A stretch of DNA of 64,000 bases from Histomonas meleagridis (taxonomy: Eukaryota; Parabasalia; Tritrichomonadida; Dientamoebidae). This document shows, one piece after another, positions 48,071-58,231 of this stretch (the first letter of the stretch is position 1; every line of letters begins with the position of its first letter). The DNA is taken from NCBI GenBank assembly GCA_020186115.1, contig WSYJ01000186.1:3320423-3384422 (forward strand), given 5' to 3'. The notes under the pieces were generated by a model. The model saw nothing but the letters and a program-made list of their open reading frames with translations. It ran no database searches and was not told the DNA's origin. The translations under genes were made by a program, and so were the position numbers.

Positions 48071-49201
48071 ATGAATCACCCTAATATTCAAAAATATCTT
48101 CTTTTCTTCCTTTTTCTAGTTATTCAAGCATGTGATGAAACCCAAGTTTTTAGTGTTATTACACAAAAAACATTTAATTATATTCTTCAAAGAGTTTTTT
48201 CTTTTGAAGATGAACTTCAGCCCAATTTTGTTCCAATCATCATTAATTTAATTGACAAATTCCCAAAATTTTTTGATCATATTTATAATAATCAATTTTT
48301 ACTCCAAATATTTCATTACGAATCAGTAACATATTATGCAAAACCTGACCTAAAACTCGAGAATTTTATCCATCTCATTCTATATTATTACATTAAATAC
48401 AAAATCGATGAAATTGATGATGAATCAATTTCACATATTATTGAAATTTGCTTTAAGCATTATGTTGAAATTGAAGATATCGACATACAACTTAGTATTC
48501 TTACCACATTACATCCTTTTTTTGTTAACAAAAATGCGATCATATTAAATATGCCAAAAATCAATATATTTCTAAGAGACATGTGCAAACGTTTGATTGG
48601 TTGCACAAGTTATATTCTGATCGAAAAGTCATTAGATATAATCGAAGAACTTATTCCAAGCCAATTATATTTGTTTGACATTGAACAATTGTTTTCATCA
48701 CTTCAGCAGCCACTTGTTAAAACTTATGGGCAATTAGAATACAATAATACAATTAGAACGATTACCATATTACGAAACATTTTAAGTGTTAACGAAGAGT
48801 ATATGGATGTTCTTTATAAGCTTGGAAATATCGCGCAAATCATTAGCCTTGTGAACACAAATCAATTCGAAGTTCGTTATCAAAGTTGTTACTTTATTTG
48901 CGTGTTTATTAATAAGGCAAATAATGAAGTGATCCATGAAATTGTAAATGAATATAATATCATTGCGCCAATTGTGGAAATGCTAGAAGTGAACGAAGTA
49001 AATATTATAAATGAAATCGTTTTGGCAATCATAAAAATTTTTCAAATGGCTGAAATGTTTAATGAAATTATTATTATGCAATCAATTCAAACACAAATGA
49101 AAGATATAAACATCGAATTAGGCGAATCGGAATTCGAAGAAAAAATAGATAACAGCGTTCATTTTTTGTATTCTTTACTTGAAAAGGACGAAACATTCTG
49201 A
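48071..49201 (+). CDS. ARM/HEAT-like solenoid protein, function unknown
   Basis: 376 residues of helix-rich sequence with importin-like helices such as LEYNNTIRTITILRNILSVNEEYM, QSCYFICVFINKANNEVIHEI and INEIVLAIIKIFQMAEMF. The N-terminus MNHPNIQKYLLFFLFLVIQAC is hydrophobic, which fits a solenoid helix better than a signal peptide. The lack of a promoter motif immediately upstream and the adjacent 47803 frame suggest that the true start may be farther left. No domain-specific features are seen. Confidence 0.6.
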   Translation: MNHPNIQKYLLFFLFLVIQACDETQVFSVITQKTFNYILQRVFSFEDELQPNFVPIIINLIDKFPKFFDHIYNNQFLLQIFHYESVTYYAKPDLKLENFIHLILYYYIKYKIDEIDDESISHIIEICFKHYVEIEDIDIQLSILTTLHPFFVNKNAIILNMPKINIFLRDMCKRLIGCTSYILIEKSLDIIEELIPSQLYLFDIEQLFSSLQQPLVKTYGQLEYNNTIRTITILRNILSVNEEYMDVLYKLGNIAQIISLVNTNQFEVRYQSCYFICVFINKANNEVIHEIVNEYNIIAPIVEMLEVNEVNIINEIVLAIIKIFQMAEMFNEIIIMQSIQTQMKDINIELGESEFEEKIDNSVHFLYSLLEKDETF

Positions 49202-49939
49202 ACTTTACACGTTTAAACGTTTAAACATTTCATGAAATTACTCAAATAAAAATATTCAATTTTTTTCTGATTATCTAATGCTTGCAATCATCAAAGTTAA
49301 AGCTAAAATCTCATGAGAAGAATTTGTTTCAAAAAAAAAAAAAATATCTTGAAATTATTTTCATGTTCATCTTGGTAAAAATCTACTACATAAATAAACC
49401 ACAATGAAGAGCGTTATGTATATATTTTTTGTATTCGAATTTAAAAAAACACATATAGAGGAATGGAAAAACCATGTTAGACTCAGACAGAAGGGGCTTA
49501 TTAGTAAATCAAATGTAGATAACATTTAATGATTTTTATGATGGGATCAACTTTGATTTTGAAGAGTTTTTCAAAATTAATTAAGATTATAAAAATGTAT
49601 AATTTTTGAATTCAAAACGCATTGTTTATTATAGATTTATTCTCAAAAATATAAATTAACTTCGAAGTCTCATGTCTGAGAACCATCTCAGTATTTTTTT
49701 TCGATCAAATAGCAATGCATGTATCATTCGAAAAAATTGCAGAATATATTAGGGGTGTGTAGGGGTATTTCTGCCGGATAGGAATTAATTCGGTGGCTAC
49801 ACCGAAAATTAAGGTAAACTAAGTTTAAAAATGGAAACAAAGAATCCGACTTTTTGAATGGTATTTCTATCAAAAACGATCAAAAGTAGTTACTGTTTTG
49901 GCTAATTAACGTACATATAAACGGTTTTGCGCAAAAATT
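49202..49939. other. intergenic, no gene seen
   Basis: AT-rich except for a slightly GC-richer patch at about 49751-49800. AAACGGTTTTGC at about 49919-49930 is a promoter-like element for the next gene. Confidence 0.5.
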
Positions 49940-50545
49940 TTGAAAAAAAACCAAAAAGGGTACAAGGCTTGTATTGTCGGATATGGAGCAGTAGGTAAAA
50001 CTTCTTTAGCACTAACATACAAGCAAGGCGTTTTTCCAAATACCGAATATATACCAACATGCATAGATGACTACCAAAAAGATGTTAATTACGAAGGAAA
50101 AACAATTAAACTAAACATATGGGATATAAGCTGTGCAAGTGATGAATATGATGCTATTAGAATACTTCATTATTCAAATGCCAGTGTTTTTCTTCTATGT
50201 TTTTCACTTGTGGATTCACTATCTTTAGAATCTGTAACAAAACAATGGGTTCCAGAAGTAAGACAATACTATCCTAGTGTTCCTATTCTTTTAGTAGGTA
50301 CGAAATCCGATATTAGAGATCAACTAAACGCGAATGATCTTTTTTTTTATGAACCTATTTCTTCAGATAGAGGGCAAGAAAAAGCAAACGAAATCGGTGC
50401 ATCTTCTTATATTGAATGTTCTTCTAAAAATGGATATAATGTAAATGAAACTTTTCAACTTGCAGTCGAATGTTTCATGAAAGGGAAAAAATCTAAAACA
50501 GACAAATCACGCAATCACAAAAAAGAAGTTTGTAAAATTTTTTAA
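49940..50545 (+). CDS. Rho/Rac-family GTPase lacking an ATG and with altered G3
   Basis: About 200 codons. P-loop GYGAVGKT, effector region YIPTCIDDYQKDV, G4 GTKSDIRD, G5 ECSSKNG, a polybasic tail and CKIF prenylation box are all present, so the family is clear. Upstream of the P-loop the frame runs back to a stop at about 49907 without any ATG, and the first in-frame codons read TTG AAA AAA. The next Met lies near the C-terminus. The G3 motif is DISCASDE instead of DTAGQED, so the catalytic Gln is gone. Either the start mutated, a non-ATG start is used, or the gene is freshly dead. A Myb-type AACGGTTTT motif lies about 12-20 bp upstream. Confidence 0.8.
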   Translation: MKKNQKGYKACIVGYGAVGKTSLALTYKQGVFPNTEYIPTCIDDYQKDVNYEGKTIKLNIWDISCASDEYDAIRILHYSNASVFLLCFSLVDSLSLESVTKQWVPEVRQYYPSVPILLVGTKSDIRDQLNANDLFFYEPISSDRGQEKANEIGASSYIECSSKNGYNVNETFQLAVECFMKGKKSKTDKSRNHKKEVCKIF

Positions 50546-50764
50546 AGTTATAAAATCTATGATGTGTTTTTTGATTTAGTTTAATTTCATTATTCATTGC
50601 TCAATACGAAATAATTATTCATTTTGATAAACTGATAGTTAATAGGGAACATATTATATTTTATCAAATTGCAGAAAGAATAAAAACATTAAAAAAATAA
50701 AATACTTCTTTATGAATAGTAGAAAATTAATACAATCAAAGAATGCATTTTTTTCACTAAAAGT

Positions 50765-51965
50765 TCATATTTTGTTCACGATGTTGTCTTCGTTAAAGTC
50801 AGTTGCAAATGGATCTTCATCAATGTTTGCATTAATCATTCCGACAGTGAAATTTCCATTAAAATCGCTATTCGATGATTTCGAACTTTCACTTTCATTA
50901 AGTTCGAGTTTCTTTTTACTATAAATTTTAATAAAACAAACAACAAATATTATAACAATTACAACAACTGGAATTATAACCCCAATTATAATATAAATTG
51001 TATTATTTTTATTATCATTAATTGGCTCAACATTTTGATTATGAATAGTGAGAAAATATGAATAAAAATTATAATATGAAGAATAAAAAATGATAGTGTA
51101 GTCGTAATAAATGAGCTTTGTTTTAATATAGAAATTTTGTGAACCAAAATATGAATTTATATACGTAATTAACACAGAAGATCCAACAATACTAAGTGAT
51201 TGTGAGACTGAAATTGAAAACACTAAAGTAACAGAATATGTAACGTTAACATTAGAATGTAAATCTGTAAACTTATTTGATTGAGTACATGTATCACTTT
51301 GTGTAAATGTATTTGATTGTGAATATGTATCACTTTGAGTGAATGCATTCGATTGAGAAAATGTATTTGTTGATGGTTCCATTTCCATAAAGAAGTGTGA
51401 TGTTTCGCTTAAATTTCCGAAATGATTAATTGCCGCAACATGAATATATACATTATCGTTTATGATATTGACAATATATCCTGATGTAGTTTTGTTAAAT
51501 TTATCAATTTCCATATTAAGTGTGATAGTTGTATATTGATTTTTATCAATGATATAATAATATTCTCGAATCCCATTTGGATTTTCGGATTTTGATTTAA
51601 TGGCGTAAAGCTATAATTTACATTGCTATAAACATAATTACCACCTTCTAGCCAGACTTTCAAACAAGCTGAGATAGGCATAGTAAGATTTGATGCATTT
51701 GAATCTTCAAAATAAAAAGTTACATTTGGCATGCCGCTAACTAACTCAGAAGGATATACATTGAGAACATTAACTTTCTCTGTTGAGTTATAGTCAAATG
51801 TGCTCAAAGGCAACCAATTTGTTCCGTTATCATTTGAGAAATAAACAATGAAAGATGCATTTTGAGTTTCATGATGGTTCGTCCAATTCAATAAAACGCG
51901 TGTTCCAACATTTTGGACAGAAAGGTTAATTAACCCAGGAGGATAGACATTGAGAACATTAACTT
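50765..51965 (-). pseudogene. broken surface protein with Ser/Thr-rich repeats and membrane tail
   Basis: Read on the minus strand: Fn3-like strands (LSTFDYNSTEKVNVLNVYPSEL, then a frameshift at about 51575-51600), FTQSDTYSQSNTF-type repeats, a YYDYTIIFYSSYY segment, a membrane helix (IYIIIGVIIPVVVIVIIFVV) and an acidic tail (DEDPFATDFNEDNIVNKI). The tail and linker are homologous to the pseudogene at 2449-4338. The 5' part is missing: the reading ends at 51965 inside a direct repeat. Surface adhesion is the usual role proposed for this class. Confidence 0.65.
51752..51965 (-). repeat. direct repeat pair of 25 bp, 189 bp apart
   Basis: GGATA(T/G)ACATTGAGAACATTAACTT occurs at 51752-51776 and at 51941-51965 with one mismatch. 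It marks a tandem unit of 63 codons. The gene breaks off right after the outer copy, consistent with loss of upstream units by repeat recombination. Confidence 0.8.
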
Positions 51966-52006
51966 ACTTAACATTTGGATTTTTGTTTTGTCATAAACTA
52001 AACTTG

Positions 52007-52852
52007 TCAGTCGTTCACTGATAAGTCGGCGTTCAGAACCATAAGATCGGAATCGTCAAAGTAAGTTTTGGAATGAGGCTTTTTCCAATATTTCAGTCCA
52101 AAAAACACAGTAAACAGAATGGAGTCCATTACAAGCTGGAATACGGCACCTGCCGTGAAGAACCAAGGTGTTTTACTGGAAATGAAGAGAATAATCTTTA
52201 CAATATCTCCTAGAATATATTGAAGAATTAGTATAAATGACACACCTTCAATGTTTAGGCGGAAAACAACTTGAATAAATATTGGAAGTGAGATGATGGA
52301 ATCTACAACATTACCAATTATCCCATACATTTCAACAACATATGTTTCACCAAAAATGGGACAAGCCAATAGGAATATCAAATACCCTAGAACGAAGTAT
52401 ATTGCAATAGAAACCACAAATTCTATGAATGATCTGGATTCAAATGGATTAATTTTGGACAAAATTGATTTTCTTGCTTGTGGTATTTTTGGCTTATATA
52501 GATAGTTGAAAAATGTAAGAATGAAAGCCATTATTAATAAAGATACAGATTGACCAAAAATTCTAATAGCATATGGATGATAAAAATAATAAAGTACTTT
52601 GCACCCATGAGCTATTAAAAGAATTAAAACTGTTTTAAAGTTGTAAGGTTGTGAGTTTTTTGATGTATACATCATTCTGCATGTATCAATATACCCAACT
52701 GATGGAAAAATCATAACTATTAGATCAAGGAGAGATTGAAAGAATTCTTTGAAATTATTCATGTGAGGAAGAGTAGAGAATAAATTGATTTTTTTGTGTT
52801 TTTTTCTCCAGCCAAACATTCTCAATTTACTATTCAAAAGATTAAATCTCAT
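52007..52852 (-). CDS. PQ-loop family multi-pass membrane protein (SLC66A2/PQLC1-like)
   Basis: 281 residues with about six to seven membrane helices. The block IVMIFPSVGYIDTCRMMYTSKNSQPYNFKTVLILLIAH has the layout of the first PQ-loop repeat in PQLC1/yeast Any1 (hhFPSVGYI.....T..S.(G/P)(F/Y)......LLIA). The second PQ repeat is less clear. Members sit in endomembranes and transport or scramble small molecules or lipid. The start ATG at 52852 is preceded on the coding strand by AACCGTC. Confidence 0.6.
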   Translation of the reverse strand: MRFNLLNSKLRMFGWRKKHKKINLFSTLPHMNNFKEFFQSLLDLIVMIFPSVGYIDTCRMMYTSKNSQPYNFKTVLILLIAHGCKVLYYFYHPYAIRIFGQSVSLLIMAFILTFFNYLYKPKIPQARKSILSKINPFESRSFIEFVVSIAIYFVLGYLIFLLACPIFGETYVVEMYGIIGNVVDSIISLPIFIQVVFRLNIEGVSFILILQYILGDIVKIILFISSKTPWFFTAGAVFQLVMDSILFTVFFGLKYWKKPHSKTYFDDSDLMVLNADLSVND

Positions 52853-53070
52853 ATGACGGTTATATCATAAGATCTTCTTGTTAAAAGAGTTTTCATTATA
52901 TGATATTATAACATAATTTCAAGTTTATTTTAAAGACCTCTAATATATGTACAACTGACAGGTAAAGAATCAATAGCTATTAAATATTTATGATTCGAAA
53001 TTTATTCAAATAAATAAATAAAAAATATTTTTTAGTTTATTTTGTTGATTCTTATTATTTTGTATCATAT

Positions 53071-53991
53071 CTATGAAAAGAGTTTGCAAGGATAAATGCA
53101 ATGACCATCTCCACAAGAACAAAAGATTCCTGTATTTTTCTTAGGAACAACTTCAATGATATCATGCCCATTATGGCACACTTTGGCACATTCTTCGCAT
53201 ATGCCATATGGCGGGAAAATCCTACATGTACTACATAAGTAATAACGTTCATGAGGCTCAGGGTCATTTCCAGTTATTTCGTATGTACAATGTCCAGGTG
53301 TTACTTCAACAAATTCATCTTCTTTCAATGTTGGGGAATAAAATTTATACGAAATGCTTGGTCCATTAATTAATTCCCCTTCATCAAACTGAATTGCTGC
53401 TTTTTTCGATAATATATCAACAATTTCTTTTTGCTGATTTGCTGCTGCGATGCGAATTGGTGTTATACCTTTGTTATCTTCGGAATTTATATCAATTCCT
53501 TCTTGTTCAAGAAGTAGATTGATTATTTCTTTATGACCATTTTCTGCTGCATAAAAAAAGAGCAGACTTAAATAAATTGAAGAAATTCCAAATATTATTT
53601 TGAAATTTCAAGATAACAACTCAAATATTAAGTAATACTAATATACATCTTTTTCATTAATATCGATTCCTTTAAGATCGAGAAGTGTTTTAGCTAGTGC
53701 TTGGATCAATAAATCTTTATCATGAATTATATTTTCTAAATTATTATATAATTCACCTGCAGTTTCAACAGATCTTTCTTTAACATTAAGGTTATTATTA
53801 TCAAGGTTATTATTATCAGGGTTAATGTTATTATCATTTAAATCAGGATATTTAACACTTATTTGGTCATAAGGATTAACCACAACATTAACGTTTTGAC
53901 TTTGACTTTGTTTTGGAGAATTCACGTTAGTATTAACCTTTGCTAAAAAACCTTTTGAACAAGATAATAAACTACTTTTTGGAACAGACAT
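53071..53991 (-). pseudogene. chimera: Maverick-type 5' end joined to ankyrin repeats and a UBR-box zinc finger
   Basis: The 5' frame (53991-53638) starts MSVPKSSLLSCSKG, is Asn/Asp-rich like the neighbouring Maverick genes, uses their leader box, and ends in ankyrin text (LKGIDINEKDVY). After an AT-rich spacer at 53558-53637, with the same TTTCAAAATAATATTTGG core as at 44 kb, reading resumes at about 53555: ENGHKEIINLLLEQEGIDIN, NKGITPIRIAAAN, then residues with CTYEI, CSTCRIFPPYGICEECAKVCHNGHD and FCSCGDGHCIYPC, the Cys/His pattern of a UBR-box. UBR-boxes read N-degrons in ubiquitin ligases. A T7 run at about 53552 shifts the frame. No HECT or RING follows. Confidence 0.6.
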
Positions 53992-54007
53992 TTTAATACA
54001 TGTAAAA
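53991..54007 (-). promoter_or_regulatory. Maverick leader box adjoining the ATG of the 53991 gene
   Basis: TTTTACATGTATTAAAA directly precedes and overlaps the ATG on the coding strand. The same box with one change sits at 57821-57837. Confidence 0.45.
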
Positions 54008-54027
54008 TATATTTTATCTATATATAA

Positions 54028-54345
54028 ATGACTGATATTTATGATTTCATTAAAGAATTGAAATTAAATAAAATTATAACAATAAAACAAATTCCATTTA
54101 TTGAAAATATATTATTTTATATTGATGACCTTATCATATATAAATATGTTATTGTAGTTAGACCATCAATGTATATAAGAGCTAAAAGATTTGGTTTAAA
54201 TAAATTATATGATATTCATGAAAATATTAATGTTAAAATTAAAGAACCATTAGAAAATACATCAAAAGGTGAATTTATATTATTATATAATCCTGGTAAT
54301 AATGATATTATAATCGCGGAAGGTGAAGACAAAAATAATATTTAA
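54028..54345 (+). CDS. small Maverick-associated protein, function unknown
   Basis: 105 residues. ATA- and TTA-rich codons unlike the flanking host genes. Contains YIDDLIIYKYVIVVRPSMYI (probably beta) and ends EGEDKNNI. It is divergent from the 53991 gene over a 36-bp spacer, so they may share a two-way promoter. No family is recognised. Confidence 0.55.
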   Translation: MTDIYDFIKELKLNKIITIKQIPFIENILFYIDDLIIYKYVIVVRPSMYIRAKRFGLNKLYDIHENINVKIKEPLENTSKGEFILLYNPGNNDIIIAEGEDKNNI

Positions 54346-54365
54346 ATTAATGTATATGTTTATTT

Positions 54366-55460
54366 TTATCGTGCCATTCCAGCAATGATCTGTTCGATTG
54401 AAGCATTAGTTATCTCTATTTGACTTCTACCATCTGGTTTCATAGATCTTACTTTTAATAAAGCATCTTCAAAAGATATACCTGTTGGTGAGATATAATA
54501 AACATTGGGACTTGTAGGTATTTAGCAGCTAATGAATTAAATACATCCATTTTTAACAAATAAGTAGCTAATTTAATTTTTACATCTTTAGTGATTGGAG
54601 AATTACATACAAAAGTTTGTGGATTATCCATTGTAGCATAAGTAGTAGTACCATCAGCAGTAGTTGCTTTAATATTATTTTTAACAGATTCATTTATGTT
54701 TCTAAAACCAAGATCACAGTTATAATCTTCCCTATAACCGCTTTTACGGCAGGTAAATCTTCCACTTTTATAGTATCTAGATTAACAATAGGAGCTATAA
54801 CAATATTTTGATAAGAAGGCATTATTTCTATAGACATTTTACCAGCCCAATTAGGATAATATCTATATTATATAATAATAAAAAGAAACTAATAGGAATT
54901 CTTAATGGTATTTTTACTGTAATAGTTGTTGCTGCATTAATAGCACTAACATCAATATATACACCTGGAACAAATGGACTATGATTTCTGATCTTATCTA
55001 TTGTTGCAAAACAATCATTACCCTCCTTAGCCTCGTCAGATAAACTATTATAAAACATAAACCATTCATACCTAGCATTATGAATATCTTGTATTTTATC
55101 GGTATTACTATAAATTCTATATTGATCAATAGCATCTGCTGAACATTTATATCCAACATAGTATTCTTGAAATGCTAAATTTGATTGACTTGGTATAGTA
55201 ATAGGGACTTCTTGTTCTAATGTAATATAAGAATTATCTAAACCAATAATTTTAAATCTTTCAGTAAATATATCTACATATGTAGTATCTCCTGCATTAA
55301 TATCTCCTACATTACCATAAGAGGTAGCTGTAGTATACTCATAATTACCTGGAATAATTTCACTTGCTTTTACCGCTTCATCCACTGAATTATACCAATC
55401 TTGTAAATTACCAGACATTGCGTCAATAACATTTGGTTGTTGGTTTTGTGATGCAAACAT
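54366..55460 (-). pseudogene. Maverick major capsid-like protein (double jelly roll), frameshifted
   Basis: The frame opens MFASQNQQPNVIDAMSG. Strand-rich sequence with TYVDIFTERFKIIG, QEVPITIPSQSNLAF and VKIPLRIPISFF follows, the kind of repeated strands and 'IPI' turns seen in capsid proteins of Polinton-like elements. The first frame closes near 54829. Coding then continues to 54366 in two other frames with at least three frameshifts. Mavericks encode jelly-roll capsid proteins that imply virion formation. The assignment is by layout and position next to an integrase, so it is moderately certain. Confidence 0.5.
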
Positions 55461-55514
55461 TTTCTAGCAATAAAAATAATGATACATATATTAAAAAATA
55501 TAATAATATATATA

Positions 55515-57196
55515 TTAAATCGAAGTTTCATTTTTATCAATATAAGCAGCAAGATCTCTATCAAGTTCTTGTAAATATCCCAAACTTAAGTTATTTAATG
55601 ACTGACTTGCTACATAATATTTAGGGTTGTTTTGATAAAATTGTTGGATAATATCATCTGGTACCATTTCATATCTTTCATTAATAGAGTCTTTAACACT
55701 TTGTATATCAGTTGATAATTGTGAAAGATCATTTTGAGCTTTCGATAATTCATCTTGTAAATATGCAACTTGTGATACAACATTAGCATCATTATTATCA
55801 AGTAAATATTGTGCTTTTGATTGTGCTAAATTACTTTTTTGTAACTCTGTATTGGCTTTAACAAGATCATTTAAGGCCTCAGATTGTTTCAACATATATA
55901 ATGTTTGCCTTTCAGTATCAATTATTTTATTTTGCATCTCAATTGAATTATTAGTTAAATAATAATCAGCTGAAGCAGCTGCTTCTTGTGATTTAAAGTA
56001 TGATTGCATATGATCATTCCTTGATTTTTCAAGCATATTTAATTGTTCAATTTGCTTTTTGGTTTGAGCATTAGCAGTAATAGTATTATGTAGTTCTTCA
56101 TCTATATTAGTATCATCATCAATATTATTAAGTTGTTTTGCTTTATATAAGTCAGTTTGTAATTGAACATTATTTAATTTCTCTGTTTCCGATAAATCAT
56201 GTTGTTCTTTATATATCTTATGTGATAATTCATTATCCTTAATAGCTTGTTGTAACCTAATATTATCTTGTATAACAGCTTCTGTTTTAGCCCTTTCTTC
56301 AGCATTAATTTTATCCATATCTTCTTTAGACAGCTCGGATTGTAATTGAACCTTTAAATTATAGTTCTCTTCCGATATCTTCAAACGCTCTTCTGCTATC
56401 CCTGCATGATATTTCTTTAAATTGTTTTCATGTTGAATTTCAACTAATTATTTTAAGCCAACATCGCCAGCATATTTTTTACTCATCTCTTGGTTTTGTT
56501 TTTTCTTTTCATCTAATATCTTATTTTGTGTTCTCAATCATCGATTTCTTTCTTAATTTTACTTTGATTAATTTCAGCTTCTTGCTGTTAAATGTTCATC
56601 TCCATTTCAGCAATAGCAGCTTTTAATCTCTCTTTTTGACCTTTCAATTCATTTAAATCAAATTCATTCTTTAATTTAGCATTTTCCTTACTTAATTTCA
56701 CAATATAATCCGTTAAGCGATCCGTCTCTTCACGTTGTTTTTCCAATAACTCGTTTCGTTTCTTTTCTTCCTCATATTTTCTTTGAATTTCCCTTGTTTC
56801 TTTTTCCAATTTGTGTTCTTGTTCATCTAAATGTTTTTTTCTTGCCAATTCATCATCACGATCCCTTTTTGCATCATTAATTTGTTGTTGGCGGACATCG
56901 TTTTGATTTCTCATATTATTAATTGCATCAAGGTTTACGTTAGGCAGAGTTTGAGATAAAGCTATTGGTACTAAAGGATTTTGTAAATTTTGCATCATTC
57001 TAGATCTTGCTGAAATACCTGTTGTTTGATTTTGAGCTGGATTTATTAAATTACTTCTAACACTGAACCTTGTGAGGTTCGAGCCTCCTGCGAGACTTAG
57101 ATTTGGATTAATTGATTGATTAATTATTCTATGTCTAATACCTCTCTTTACTTTCCTCCTGTTTTTTCTAATTCTACGGTTTGCTTTATGTACCAT
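55515..57196 (-). pseudogene. long coiled-coil Maverick protein, interrupted
   Basis: Starts MVHKANRRIRKNRRKVKRGIRHRII (very basic, DNA-binding-like) at 57196. A Gln/Asn-rich region, then a charged coiled coil (EREETDRLTDYI-like) follow. The first frame ends at 56588 with TAA. The reading goes on as AEINQSKIKKEIDD, then after a frameshift near 56525 as EMSKKYAGDVGLK with another TAA at about 56445, then as the second long frame (56384-55515) of pure coiled coil ending DRDLAAYIDKNETSI. It is one protein of about 560 residues broken at three or more places. The arginine-rich head suggests a core or scaffold protein of the element. Confidence 0.6.
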
Positions 57197-57226
57197 TTAA
57201 TTAACAAAAATATATATCGATTGGTT

Positions 57227-57637
57227 TTATAAATATGACACTCTTGATCTCCAGCCACGTTGATTATTAACATTTAACTTTATATTTTCTGTGTTATTTT
57301 CTGTATTATTTATTTGTTGAATTTCTTTTGTTTCTTCGTTTACTGGATTAATAACTGGTGTGTCATCAATATCTTCATAAATATCATTCTTTAAATTGTG
57401 ATATTTTTTTTTTAATTTCTTTTGTTTACCTTGTAATTTATTTAATTGAGAATGTAATTCAATAATATGTTCCATTAACAATTGATCATTTGATAAATAT
57501 ACTTTATTAAAATTATTATTGTTATTATCATTAATATATTTTTGTGAAACAGTTAAAGGTTTATCCTTTTTTAATACTATTCTGGCTTTACCATTTTTAA
57601 ATAATTTATCATCATAATAATCATTATCAATTTACAT
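57227..57637 (-). pseudogene. Maverick-associated protein with coiled coil, start region damaged
   Basis: Continuous open reading from 57631 to 57227. It holds KNGKARIVLKKDKPLTVSQKY, an Asn run and coiled-coil IELHSQLNKLQGKQKKLKKK, and ends NNQRGWRSRVSYL. The natural start is probably ATG 57637-57635, which overlaps the end of the upstream gene but is followed at once by a TAA. The first later Met is at 57475. A one-base change would explain it. Confidence 0.5.
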
Positions 57638-58202
57638 TCCTTGCATTATTAATAATGATATCTTTTTCCTCCTTAGTTAATTGTTTAATTGGTTTCTTTT
57701 CAATATTTATAGAGTCATTATATGGCCCGGCATCGTTAGATGCTTTATCATCAACGTTATTATTTTCATTATTATCATCAACAGATGTTTCTATATTAAT
57801 TTCTTTTTCGACCTCAGTCATTTTAATATATGTAAAAATAAAATTATATATATAATTAATTATATTAACCCATGGCATAACTTTATCAGATATTTGTCTA
57901 CCTCTATCTATTACTTTGTCTGCTGTATTATTTCCTCTATTAACAGCATCTTTAATTTTATCTTTAATTCTACTATTTGGTAATTGATCTACTATATTAT
58001 CAATTTTATCTGAAAAATCTTTTTCACGATCTCTAATATTATTAATTACTTGTGGTATTTTTGATGCTATTTCAAAACCTGTTTTAACAATTGGTGATAT
58101 TTTACCAAATATTCTTTGCACAGGTTTTACTATTTTTTTCATCAACCTACCACCACCTCTAATTAATCTATCAACACCTCTAAATATAGAGCCTAGTCCC
58201 AT
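57627..58202 (-). CDS. two Maverick small proteins read through as one frame
   Basis: 191 codons. Residues 1-113 (MGLGSIFRGVDRLIRGGGRLMKKIV to SDKVMPWVN) form one module: Gly-rich, then amphipathic helices, similar in style to the membrane-active or pVI-like minor virion proteins of adenovirus-type elements. About 15 codons of typical intergenic AT sequence follow (IINYIYNFIFTYIK). Then MTEVEKEINIETSVDDN opens a second acidic protein with its own leader box at 57821-57837. The stop between them has been lost, so the frame is fused. Divergent from the integrase over a 29-bp spacer. Confidence 0.55.
   Translation of the reverse strand: MGLGSIFRGVDRLIRGGGRLMKKIVKPVQRIFGKISPIVKTGFEIASKIPQVINNIRDREKDFSDKIDNIVDQLPNSRIKDKIKDAVNRGNNTADKVIDRGRQISDKVMPWVNIINYIYNFIFTYIKMTEVEKEINIETSVDDNNENNNVDDKASNDAGPYNDSINIEKKPIKQLTKEEKDIIINNARNVN
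57821..57837 (-). promoter_or_regulatory. Maverick leader box before the MTEVE start
   Basis: TTTTACATATATTAAAA overlaps the ATG at 57819-57821. 16 of 17 bases match the box at 53991-54007. Confidence 0.45.
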
Positions 58203-58231
58203 TTTACATTATATAAAAATAATATAGATAT

